Of a DNA stretch of 64,000 nt, positions 1 to 9,560 are shown piece by piece; position 1 is the first letter of the stretch; each line of letters starts with the position of its first letter. The translations under genes were made by a program, and so were the position numbers. Location of the stretch: assembly GCA_014549065.1 (NCBI GenBank), contig JACDOX010000087.1, positions 2,274,931-2,338,930 of the forward strand, in the 5' to 3' direction. The notes under the pieces are model-generated. The model was not told where the DNA came from. It ran no database searches and saw nothing but the letters and a program-made list of their open reading frames with translations. The DNA comes from Cardinalis cardinalis. Lineage: Eukaryota; Chordata; Aves; Passeriformes; Cardinalidae.

Positions 1-92
1 CCTTTTCCATAAAGTGTCAGAATGGCAGCTCTGTACTGGCTGTTAAACTGAAAGATTTTGTTTGCAGATACAGCCCTCAGGACTTACACCTT

Positions 93-165
93 GTATGTGT
101 GTGTGTATATATATATACATAAAATCTAAAGTATATATGAAATATATACATTCTATATATATATT
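93..165. repeat. TG/TA microsatellite and AT-rich low complexity
   Basis: An alternating TG run (about 96-106) passes directly into a TA run (about 106-117). Further TA-rich blocks follow, interrupted by short non-repeat bases, up to about 165. This is a compound dinucleotide microsatellite with decayed flanks. It is read directly from the sequence and has no coding meaning. Confidence 0.9.
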
Positions 166-683
166 TAAAGTATTTGCTTTTTTCCCTGTTCCAAGTTTTC
201 TCCTTTTTATCTTGTGACAGGTTGCAGCCCTCTTCTGAACTTCTGCTTTGGGGCAAATATGTTGCAAAGCCACTGCAGTGACTCAGAAATTTAAATTAAT
301 ACATAATTTATTAGGCTTTACAAGGATGGACTCACAGGAAATCAGATTTACTCCCCCTTGAACCAGTTTTCTAAATTCTAGGAATACAGTTATANTGCAA
401 AATAGAATATTTGGAACTTAGTAGTCTTATTTTAAGTCTTATTTTTTCCCTACAGGANGGTAATCAACTTTTTGGTGTTTCTTTATACATATTCCTGAGC
501 ACAGTGGTCAAGATCTAAAGCTCCTACATGAACCTGCATGCAAATAACAGTTTTCAGGTGAACGTTAAACAGTTTTCAGCACAGATTATACTCTAGTCCT
601 TGGAAATTGTGTACAACAGTACAGTGGCCTAAGCAGATATTTTCTAGAGAGGAGACAGCTATAAGAGGGTTTTAACCTCTCCC

Positions 684-1210
684 TGTGGGAAATAGTAAAG
701 GTGAGAAGACTTTCAGAAAGCTGGGAAGGCAGGCCTGAGAAACAGAAAGAACAGAAAACCTAGAACTAGCTACAGCTGCAAAGTCTGAAAGTAGAAAAGT
801 TACAATAGCACAGCAAGCAAGGACATGAAACAATAGCTTGAGTTTTAGGCTTGGCCAAGATAGACNGTAAGACTGCAGGAAAATATGCTTAGCAAGATAG
901 TAGAAGGTTTTAAGCTTAATAATAAAGTATTGTGTGTTGTTAATAGAGAACAGACAAGCATTGTGTGAAGCAGGTGTACATGTGCTTTTAGTGCTTGGCT
1001 AGAACAACTGTCTATGAGCTTTAGCAATGTGCTATTGGCTAGAAAGTTTTTAAATGCTCTATAACAAAAAAATCTCTGATTGCTGCTGGCTGGACATGAG
1101 CTTTGCCGTCTTCCAATTGTCTCAACCATGTAATGAGGCTGATGCTGCAATAAAAGCTCAAGGAATGAACCCCAGCAGTCCCATCCTGTTTGTGAAAAAC
1201 CACCAACACA
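684..1210 (+). mobile_element. Probable solo LTR of an endogenous retrovirus
   Basis: The block begins TGTG and ends CACA, as expected for LTR termini. It carries a canonical AATAAA polyadenylation signal at 1149-1154, about 55 bp before its 3' end, in a context typical of an R-U5 junction. A TATA-like 'ctataac' lies upstream near 1060. The flanks are similar but not identical (ctccc before, ttccc after), which could be a decayed target-site duplication. I see no primer-binding site, gag or pol reading frame, or second LTR next to it, so this would be a solo LTR of about 527 bp in plus orientation. The assignment rests on structure and general resemblance to avian ERV LTRs; the family is not determined. 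The ends may be off by tens of bases. Confidence 0.5.
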
Positions 1211-4200
1211 TTCCCCTTCTTCTCCTTGTGGTGATAAGAACTTCCACCATCTTTGGAAAGCTTGCCCCTTCTCTCTTATTTCCAGCCAGTTACACCTTTT
1301 AACAGGAACATGAATAAAAGTGGTACACAACACAACGGGCAGGCGAATGGGTGCACCTCCCTGCTAGGATCCACTCCCATCATCCTGGGCATCAAGAATT
1401 ACATCAACCACTTCCATGTGGCCTCTTTATCCTTTTCCTGCAAGGCTGTGCCCATTTTGAAGGAATAATTTGATCTAATGCATTTTCCATCATCAACAGC
1501 AGTTTTTTATGGCAGCAGTGAATCCTTTCTGAGGGCATCTGCAGAAAAATACAACATGGAGAGACAGAAGGAAAAAAATTTAGAGCTCAATTGCTATTTC
1601 TGCTTAGTGTAGAAATGGAAAAATATTGGAAAAAATTAGTGGAAGTATTAATGAAACCCATGTTCCATTAAACTTTTGACCAGACAGGGGTGACTCTCAT
1701 GTGCCAAGCTGCTGGACATTCACACCAGCAAGTTAATCATCCTAGGAAACATTTCCTTCAGATTTGTGGAGAGGTGTGATTTTCAGTTTAACTATAGGCC
1801 TTTTTCTTTGAATTTCTTACCATTTTAAAACCTGCACAAGAACAAGGCCTGTCTGTCACTTCACAAACTGTGTCAACTTACTTTAAGGCTTCCTGTCTCT
1901 CACCCTTCAGGCAAGACTTGGCTTTGCATAATTTACATATTTTTATAATTCAGAAACTTTCTGGATGATTTTTCACCATGACTTCAGCTCTNTTGTTGTA
2001 AGGGTAATTTTTTACTATGTGACAGAAACAAAAGCAAGATCCCATACAATAAACAGTTACCATGAACTCCTCTTGGAATATGCATCCAAGGATACCAGTC
2101 ACTGTAAAAAGTAACAAATACTAATGACATTAAGAGTGAGAATGCAGACAGGGCAGGGCTGAAGAATTAGAATTAAAAAGTTCTACCATCCCCTATTTCT
2201 TATTAGAAATATTTCTGTTCCTCTTAGGTATATTTAAAGGACTCCAACCTCAAACATAGAAAGAATCTGAATTTAACATTAGCTAAAAAGCTAAAAAAGG
2301 AGAATGTGTTGATTTAAAGAATACCTGGTGACATAACTTCTGGTGTTCATCTATCATATCTTCATGTGCTCTTACTTTACATGATTTTAAATGTAATGCT
2401 TATTAAAAATGCAAGTATGTCATATATGAAACAAATACATACGTTCCTGTTCCAAGTGAAAATTCTTTGATTTGTGGTTACATGTAATAGATCAATGTGT
2501 ACATTGTTCCTGTCCTCCCACTAGATGGATCTGATCCGNTCTGTTCTTTCTCCCATATGTATTCACATCTGCCACAGTGGGAGGTAACCGGTTTAGAAAT
2601 GGAGAACAGAACCTTGGACTAAATTCTGATCTCATTTACATCACTCAGTAACAGAGTTACCAGCCCTCCACACAGGAAATCCTTTATAATTGTTGCTTGT
2701 ACCATGCCCTTGCCCTCCCAAATTAGGATTTATTTTATTTGGTAAACTCACTTTATAATATAGTTTCTATGTGTAAGTACAGAGACAGAGGCCAAATCTG
2801 TAGCATTATGAGATGCATGGAAATAANTGAAATATAATAATTGAAATATTGTTATTTTTAAAATATTGCCTTATGTGTTTCCTGTTGAATATAAATAACC
2901 TCATCTTCAAAGCTTCCTTTGAATTGATAACCTTTTCTTCTTTAATCCCCTTGTGTCACATAACTTCTCCTATACTGATCAATATTAAGGATAGCTTTGC
3001 CACTGTACCCAAGTGCATTATCAATACCATCAATGTTAGTCTCATTACCCTTTTTTGCTTTCAATGAGTAGAGATGTTCACTGAACCATCCATGACAATT
3101 TTGTCAAATTTCAGAATTATTACAGTTAATTAAGAATCCTTTTAAATCTTGAGGACCCCGAAAATGGTAGGAAATAGATTANACAGNCAGAGAGGTAATG
3201 ACTTCTTTGGCCCCCATTGGATAGTTTTAACACTGTGGGTCTATCCCAGCCTTAAATTGGAGTAGAACAGTCATATAAAAAGAAAAATTCCTTCAACAAA
3301 AAAATGCACGAAAGTGTAAACAAATCATTATGTCTCTAGATTCTTTATTATTTAAATCGAAGGAAGGAAGAGGTGCTCGATGTGTCAGTCACCTTGTAGA
3401 GAACCTGGATTTTGACAGCAGCAGAAAAGTGAAAGCCAGAAATAGAGAGCATACCAAAAAAGATTAATTCTCAGTGGAAAGACGATTTTCTCCTAAGAAG
3501 AGCCTTTATACTTGCTGTGAAGTTAAAGAAGAGCACATAACAAAAAAAGATACCTGATAGCAACCACAACTTGGCTGCTCATAAAACTGCTAACTAAGCA
3601 CACAGAGTATTTGCAGCTCAGAATTGTGCAACTTCCCATAAAAATTTCACTCTGTGGGAAACTACGTGCATTGAAATTCATAGAAGTGCTTACTCACTGC
3701 AAAAATGTTCAATGTCCAAATTAGATGCCCCTCATGAGGCAGTAAAATATTACAAATTCAGTATTTTTTACATGCCCACTTTCAAATTTATTTTACAGTA
3801 CACTTGCACTAATTACCAACATTACTGGGTCTCTTACACTAAAAATAAGCAGTATGCAAATAGTGAGGGTTTTTTAAAGTGCATTTGCTCAGTCACAACT
3901 GATTACTGAAGGACATNTTTTATTGACATTTCTTCCCTCATAGAAGCTGTATCTTTTGGTGGATGTCAAGAGACATATTTTCCACATCTATGTGGAGAAT
4001 TTGGGTCTGTGGTGAANCCTGGATGCTTTGTAAGGCTCCTGGTGTTCTCAGGGATCACACGTGAAGGACAGAGAGGCCCAGGGAAGGAGGTGACTTTCCT
4101 TCANATCACCCCAATCTAGAACCATTTCTGAAATCCTGACACCTGGCATGCTTCCCAAGGAAAACATTTAGGTGAGCCCTAATTGCACATCCAGCATCAT
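1211..4200. other. Non-coding AT-rich DNA, nothing recognised
   Basis: No gene, RNA or clear repeat is visible. Open frames here are at most about 70 codons and resemble no protein family I know. A short stretch near 2613-2665 faintly resembles an old amniote interspersed repeat, but I cannot name it. A small GGAA-type run lies near 3358-3372. Confidence 0.6.
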
Positions 4201-4231
4201 GGGGACACCCCAAATAGAGGCTGAGGTCCAC

Positions 4232-4274
4232 CTGGCCCCTCCAGAAGGTTCTTCTGGCCCCTCCAGAAGGTTCT
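4232..4274. repeat. 22-bp tandem duplication
   Basis: A 21-base unit beginning ctggcccctcc and ending gaaggttct occurs at 4232-4252 and again at 4254-4274. The copies are identical and sit head to tail with a period of 22 bp. The absence of differences suggests a recent slippage duplication. It lies about 90 bp upstream of the TATA-like element near 4363. Confidence 0.9.
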
Positions 4275-4294
4275 CCCAACACCTGGCCTGATTG

Positions 4295-4441
4295 CACCTA
4301 ATTAGCACTGATCAGCTTCAGGTGTGGCTGCAGCCCCACAGCTGATCCCAATTAACTCTGCTCCATAAAACTGGAAGGAGAATGCAGGCGCACACCTTCC
4401 CTCCCTGAAGGAAGACCAGCAGCTCAACTTTGAGGAACAGG
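4295..4441 (+). promoter_or_regulatory. Possible TATA promoter with first exon and splice donor
   Basis: A GC-richer segment contains paired AATTA/CAGCTGATC motifs (4296-4356) and then a TATA-like 'ccataaaact' at about 4362-4371. After about 70 bp it ends in a strong consensus splice donor, gaacag|gtatgt, at 4440/4441. This spacing would fit a short TATA-driven non-coding first exon. I see no open frame tied to it. It could instead be part of an unrecognised interspersed repeat or a chance donor. The promoter role is inference; the TATA-like and donor motifs are seen. Confidence 0.3.
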
Positions 4442-4799
4442 TATGTACCCATGTTGTTGTTGCTCTTAAGTTTTGGTGGTGCCCTGTTCTTACCGAAAAT
4501 GTTGGGATNAATTGAACTATCATTAATATTAGAAGGCAGGCGTTACTTTATTCATAGCACTTGGTGTGTGAGTGATTGCTCCCCAAATGTACAGGCTCAC
4601 TTGGAAAGCTTCTCAAGATTTGTATGTTTTTAGCAAACAAAGAAATTAATGTACATTGNCTATAAATTGCATAATTCTGTTCATTAATTAGTATTCTTTT
4701 ATTGATTTCTCCATCCTCATGCTAATTAGCCCACATTTGCAGTCTTTTTATTATCTTTTTCTCAGAGAGTTTTTCAATGCAATTACTGAATTGTCTTTG

Positions 4800-4820
4800 T
4801 TAGCTTCTTCTTTATTTCAG
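4800..4820 (+). other. Possible splice acceptor
   Basis: A pyrimidine-rich run ending in 'tttatttcag' at 4820 fits a vertebrate 3' splice site. It lies 380 bp beyond the candidate donor at 4440/4441. The sequence after it (4821-4915) has several CpGs but no recognised protein. If both sites are used, they would define a short intron of a non-coding transcript. This is a weak call because such acceptor-like runs are common in AT-rich DNA. Confidence 0.2.
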
Positions 4821-5130
4821 GTTTCTGCAACACTTCGGTCCTTATTGTCTATAAATTCTGCTTTCTTTGCGTCCACTTCTCGGCAATCCATCTCTCCCTC
4901 AGCTTTTGTGCTTTGAGACNTACCAAGGCTGGTTTAGCAAAACTTAGTAATGTTCCCGAACCGTGTTCTAACAATAGCGACTTGTCGAAAAACCCTTAGA
5001 AAAATTAGTAGAAAAATGACAATATTTCTGAAGAGGTAACAGCGTTAATTAGACAAGTTAATGAAACAGAATTAGTTGGAGAAGTCCGGCGCTGGCTGCC
5101 GCGGCCGGCCCCGGGCGCTGCGCGGATCGG

Positions 5131-5145
5131 GGTTGCCAGGCAACC
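5131..5145. promoter_or_regulatory. RFX X-box motif GGTTGCCAGGCAACC
   Basis: The 15-mer is an inverted repeat of GGTTGCC around a single central base. It matches the established consensus for RFX-family winged-helix factors, which in vertebrates commonly control genes for cilia and flagella. Its position in the core of the CpG island makes binding more plausible than for an isolated motif. The match is seen; that an RFX factor binds here is inference. Confidence 0.7.
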
Positions 5146-5203
5146 GGCGGGCCCGGCCGAGCCAGGCCTGGGCCGGAGAGAACTTAAAAACCGAAAGAAA
5201 AAA

Positions 5204-5236
5204 CCCCAAACCCCACGAAAACCCCAGATAAAACCC
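5204..5236 (-). other. Near G-quadruplex motif on the minus strand
   Basis: On the plus strand C-runs occur at 5204-5207, 5211-5214, 5222-5225 and 5234-5236, separated by A-rich spacers of 3, 7 and 8 bases. The minus strand therefore has four G-runs in a G4T-rich context. One spacer exceeds the usual 7-base limit, so this is a borderline quadruplex candidate. It lies inside the CpG island. Confidence 0.5.
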
Positions 5237-5320
5237 ATCAAAGCACGTGTTTGATGAGTGCCCCGAGGGCCACTGTGCTGCCGTGGCGGCCGGGCCCACC
5301 CGCCTGAGGGCTCGGAGCAG

Positions 5321-5954
5321 TGCGGGCTGATTTCAGGGCTTGCCTTTGAGGCNTTCATGAGATAACGCTTCAAAATATTTGGCTTTTTAAAAATTTCGGC
5401 TTTGGCTGCTGGATAGAAAGCTTCAGGCGTGAGACTTTGATGGAATAGTTGCATAGAAACAGANGAAGGTTTAATTATGCCTCCTTGCAGACGAGTTCAG
5501 GACACTTGGGCTGTTTGCCCTCCCCGAGACTTCACTCCTCACCTGAGGAAAACGTTTTCATGGTTCCTGTGATCTCTGGGTGCCTGAGTGTTTTATTTCA
5601 CNTATTTATTTGTGTGGCCATGACTAAGAGAAGTTAGAGCTGACACTTTGCATTTCCCTGCGGGAGACTGCAGTGGAATGACGGAACAGTGCTATAAAAC
5701 AGTGTTATTNTGTATTTATTTTGTGAAGTTATGAGTAATTGTAAGTGAAGAGCTCGCTACAGGGCTGGTTTGGGTGTTCTGGGGCAGTGGTGTGGCAGTG
5801 CATTCCCAAGGGATGGCACAGTGCTCTGCTGGGGCTGATCACCTGTGCCTCTGCTGAATCCCTCACACAAACCCTTCTATGGAACTGACTTGATGGCNTC
5901 AAGAGTGAAAGGAATAAACTTGGTTCACAAGGGGAAAAATAATGCAAGATATTT
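5321..5954. other. Downstream shore of the CpG island, no gene seen
   Basis: CpGs thin out rapidly over this stretch (a few near 5485-5550). A consensus-like plus-strand donor is at 5428/5429. No recognisable coding exon is present. Confidence 0.5.
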
Positions 5955-6230
5955 AATGCATATAAATATCTCAAAGGCAAGTGTTAAGAGGATGGTGCCA
6001 GGCTCTTTTCAGTGGCAGGAGAAGGAGCAATGGCCATAAATGAAACTACAAGAAGTTGTACCTCAACGTGAGGAAGAGCTTCTTGACATTGAATATGGCA
6101 GAGCACTGCTGGAGACATTCCGAACTACCTGTGTCACTTGCTCCAGGGGACCCTGCCTTGGCAGAGGGATTAGGCTGGGTTATCTCCTGAGGTCCCTCTC
6201 AACACTAGTGATGCTGTGAAGTGATTCAGT
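5955..6230 (+). mobile_element. CR1 LINE 3' fragment
   Basis: The sequence follows the CR1 reverse-transcriptase C-terminal region and 3' UTR in the sense direction. Recognisable stretches are 'tataaatatct', 'gaggatggtgccaggctctt', 'acctcaacgtgaggaag', 'ctgccttggcagagggatt' and 'ctgaggtccctctcaacac', with the degenerate 3' terminal repeat near 6215-6230. CR1 elements are usually 5'-truncated, as here. Indels and frame breaks show an old inactive copy. Orientation is plus because the 3' end is at the right. Confidence 0.85.
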
Positions 6231-6984
6231 CACTTGCTCTGTGCAGGCAGGAGCACCCAGGTTTCTGAGCAAAAGATGGCAAACCCTCCACAACCCCCTT
6301 TTTTCTCTCTTACTGCTGAGCACGCTGTTATGTGATATGGAATATCTAGCCAGTGTCACCTGCATGGCTNTGTCCCCTCCCAGCCTACTGCACACCCTCC
6401 TCCAGTCTGGTCACTGGTGAGACAGAGTGACAAAGGCCTCCATGCTGCTCAGCAAAAGTGACAACATCTGTGTTACCAGAACTGTTTTGGTCAAAAATCC
6501 AACCTACAGCACAGTATGAGCAGCTGTGAAGGAAACTTACTCTGCTCTAGGCAGAGGCAGCTGTTTGGGTTCTGGAAATTTCTGCAGGTGGTGGGGTGAT
6601 GCATTCTCTATGAGCAGGTCNGTCCATTCTCACTGTGAAATTCCAGTTGTTGTGGTTCTTTTTTTGTTGATTTTTTTTTTCATGCAATGGGAGTTTCCGT
6701 TGCTGCAGGCAGTATTTGTTGCTTATCCTTTTACTGATTATCTTGGGGAGGAATAGAAGCCATGTCTTCTCCACAGCTATGCTATAGGCTGCTGAGAGCA
6801 GCAACAACACTCACTTCTCACAAGCTTCCTGTTCTCCAGGGCAAATAAAACTTATTTTTTTTAGTCCCTTTCTACACTTCATAAACTAAACCCCCTGCTT
6901 NATTGGAAAATTAAAGTTGAACTCTTATTTTTGCCTCCCCTGAGGGCTAATTGTAGGTACTTTTTGTGTGTGGAACTCAAAACT
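6231..6984. other. Non-coding DNA, nothing recognised
   Basis: The stretch contains T-rich runs (about 6657-6680) and AT-rich sequence. No gene, repeat family or regulatory motif could be supported. Confidence 0.5.
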
Positions 6985-7225
6985 AGTCAGTGTTCCAGGC
7001 ATGGCCTCGAGTACCAGGGAGTCACTCAGCTTTGACCTTGCTGTAACCTTGCCCNTCCACACGCTACTGACCCACATTANAATCTTTGCCCAGATAAGAC
7101 CCTTCAGGAGCCTTTTTTGCCAGACCTGCTACACAGTCATCTCCAGCCTGGGCAGGTTCCAGGGGATAATCTGTCCACACTGCAGGACTCTGCAGTTTTC
7201 TGCTTGTTTTAACAAGTCCTGACNT
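6985..7225 (-). mobile_element. Probable ancient CR1 fragment
   Basis: Parts of this block, notably 'tctccagcctgggcaggttcc' (7139-7159) and 'tgcaggactctgca' followed by 'aacaagtcctgac', resemble the antisense of the CR1 reverse-transcriptase region. There, similar words precede the phrase that encodes the conserved C-terminal part. Divergence is much greater than in the copy at 8781, so the boundaries and assignment are uncertain. Confidence 0.45.
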
Positions 7226-8780
7226 TCTGCTGTTTTAAAGCAGTAAAGTAGAGCAGTAGTGCAGAACAAGAGNCTCCAATCCTGATACTGGATGTTGGAA
7301 CTTCCCTGCTCTCTTGTAATAGATGCAGACAGAATATCTGAGTTAGCTTTAAAGTTTTGTTCCCCTTAAAAACAGGGGGGACGTGTCCCTTTCTCCAGTG
7401 TCTTTCAGATTACTTTGCAAACTGCAATGAGCTACAATGCAAAGTCTGAACTATCTGGTTGTATCAATTTGAGATAATGTGCTGGTTGCTATTATCTGCT
7501 GTGGTGAGTGGAACAGAAGGTACATCAGCCTGGCATAGATAATGATTCCCTCATATCACTTTTTCTGAGGTACTTGGACTATCCAGACTAGTTTCAAAAG
7601 ACTGTAAAATCTTACAGTTTGCAGGTTTGCATTCTGAATTTTTATCTATTTCCACAGTCTGCCAGCTATATTGAAGTGATACTGTATTATGTATGGGGAA
7701 ATAGAAAGCTATCATCTCAAAATAGACCATAATATTGCACCTTATTAAAAAATACAAGTGGGTTTTCTGCCAGCAACCATGACTTATGATAATGACTGTT
7801 ATCAATATGCAATTACTTCTGTTACCCTGGAACATATTGACATTCATTTATTTAAAGATAATGTAACACATTTGTATTCATTGAGGTAATCATTGGATAT
7901 GATTAAATGTGAATGCCCATCTTATACCAAGCAGTAAAACCGAAAAAAAATTTGTCATTGGACCTTCTGCACTACTTAAAATAGGTTGTAATAAATTCTG
8001 AAAATTGCGTTTGAGCTTCTTTGAAACACTGTGACAAACAACCATAAAGAAGCAAAAGCAAAACTTGGGTGATTGCCAGTTTAAACATTCAGTCTTTCTA
8101 ATGATATAGGATAAACCTGACANTAAGAAAAAGACCTTCAAATAAAACTGTAATCCTGTGTTTGTGGAATGGNCTACAGAGTTTGTGATAGTGTGGAACA
8201 AAAGTCCATTTAAATTGTGACTCTTAGTGGAGGCAAGAATCTGTTTGACTNGGTTGTTTGGATCAGTTTTGAAGATGCAGAGGTTAGATGTGGCAACAGG
8301 CAGGCATTTCAATCTGCTGTTTAGCTTTTGAATCATTATTTTATCCCCCAAATGCTTCAGAGTTCTCAGGCTTTTAACAAAAATGCATCTATTTGTAGTG
8401 CATTTGCTACATAACANTAGTTCTCTGGTGACAGGTTGTTATGATAATAAACAATTTGACATCCACTTCTTCAAGGACACCAGCCAGAGCAGTTTAAATA
8501 TTCTGAGTTTTCAAATACTTCTGTTGATAAGGATGGAGAGAGTGCAGCTCACAATGTTTGGTTGTTCAGTTATATGGTATGAAATACTACATCCATTTCT
8601 ACAACTAACTACTTTGCTGCTTGTCTAAAATATCTTGGTTTTAATGAACTTTGAAGAACAAATCCCAAACCAACAACAAAAAATACCCTTGAAATGTCAC
8701 AAAAAACCTCCAGTCCAAGACTCTCTATGGTGGTGGTTTCCTGCTTGAAAATTAGGGATATCCCAGTCAACTGTTGGATG
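7226..8780. other. Non-coding AT-rich DNA
   Basis: The longest minus-strand open frame (7890-8351, 153 codons) contains several N-derived unknown residues that may hide stops. It matches nothing I recognise. Nothing else can be named in this stretch. Confidence 0.5.
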
Positions 8781-9560
8781 ATTCATGGAATTGTAGAATG
8801 GTTTGGATTGGAAAAGACCTTAATGCTTATCTACACAAGTTAGAATCCCCCTCCCATGGGCAGGGACACAGTCCACTCGTCCAGGTTGCTCCAACCTGAC
8901 CTGAAACACTTCCAGGGATAGGGGGCCACAAATTCTCTGTTCCTGTGCCAGTGTCTCACCACCCTCAATGTATTAACAAAAAAAGTAATCAAAAAGGCCT
9001 TACTTAAAACCNTCTAAATTGGATACAATTGGGTCTGAAACTATTTCCCTTTTTTTCCCACACCACAGACCCTGGTGAAATACCCCTCTACATTTTTCTT
9101 ATAAACCTACCTTCCTCCCCACCTCTTTTATTGAAAGGCTGCAGTAAGGTCTCTGAGGTGTCATCTCTTCTCCAGACTGAGCATTCCCCAAACAATGTTC
9201 CTCTCTCATACAAGATCAGCCTCTCTTTTCTCTCTCCTCTGCAGCTGCTCTCAGAGGTCTGTCTTTTATGGGGTTTCCAGAGTTGGATGCAGTACTCTAG
9301 GAGCATCTCATGAGAGTGGAGTAGAGCAGAATCATCTTCTTGACCTGCTGGCCACTCTTTTTATTCAGCCAAGGTTAAGACTGGCTTTCTGGGCTGCAAG
9401 TGTGCATTGCTGCCCCATTCCAATGTTTTTCTTTTGTCCAACACTGTTCCCAAGTCCTACTCAACAGGCCTGCTCTTGATCTGTACATCTCCCAGTCTAT
9501 ATCAGTAGTGGGGATGGCTCTGAGCCAAATTAGTGATCAGGCACAGTTTTCTTTCCAAAT
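8781..9560 (-). mobile_element. CR1 LINE, long 3' portion, antisense
   Basis: The block starts with the reverse complement of the CR1 3' terminus ('attcatggaattgtagaatgg', 'tttggattggaaaagacctt'). It continues through 'cccatgggcagggacac', 'aacacttccagggatagggg' and 'gaaaggctgcagtaaggtctc', then 'gagttggatgcagtactctag', 'gacctgctggccactc' and 'ggctttctgggctgcaagtg'. This order matches CR1 read backwards from its 3' UTR into the reverse-transcriptase domain. The element is therefore on the minus strand, about 780 bp long and 5'-truncated. Many indels break the reading frame. It is the longest mobile-element relic in the window. Confidence 0.93.

Larger units (their letters stand above)
5085..5320. 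promoter_or_regulatory. Compact CpG island, candidate promoter
   Basis: This is the most CpG-dense segment of the window: about 15 CpG dinucleotides fall between 5086 and 5180 alone, against a strongly CpG-depleted background. GC content remains high to about 5320 apart from an A/C-rich insert (5185-5240). An RFX-type X-box sits inside it. Vertebrate CpG islands usually mark promoters that stay unmethylated in the germline. Transcript direction is not clear. A possible splice donor on the plus strand (cttcaggc|gtgaga, 5428/5429) lies just downstream. The open frame across the island on the minus strand resembles nothing known and is probably a by-product of GC-rich composition. Confidence 0.7.

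Noticed and set aside
845..1333. 162-codon open frame on the minus strand, the longest in the window
   Set aside because: It runs antisense through the LTR-like block, contains an N-derived unknown residue and resembles no retroviral or host protein I know. A composition effect is more likely.
2613..2665. Possible old amniote interspersed repeat ('aaattctgatctcatttaca')
   Set aside because: The resemblance is short and from memory only; it could not be extended to a named family.
5005..5454. 149-codon minus-strand frame across the CpG island
   Set aside because: GC-rich islands often lack stops. The predicted protein is low-complexity in places and unrecognised, and crosses an A/C-rich tract.
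7890..8351. 153-codon minus-strand open frame
   Set aside because: It contains several unknown residues from N bases that may hide stops. No domain or familiar motif, and codon use is that of AT-rich non-coding DNA.
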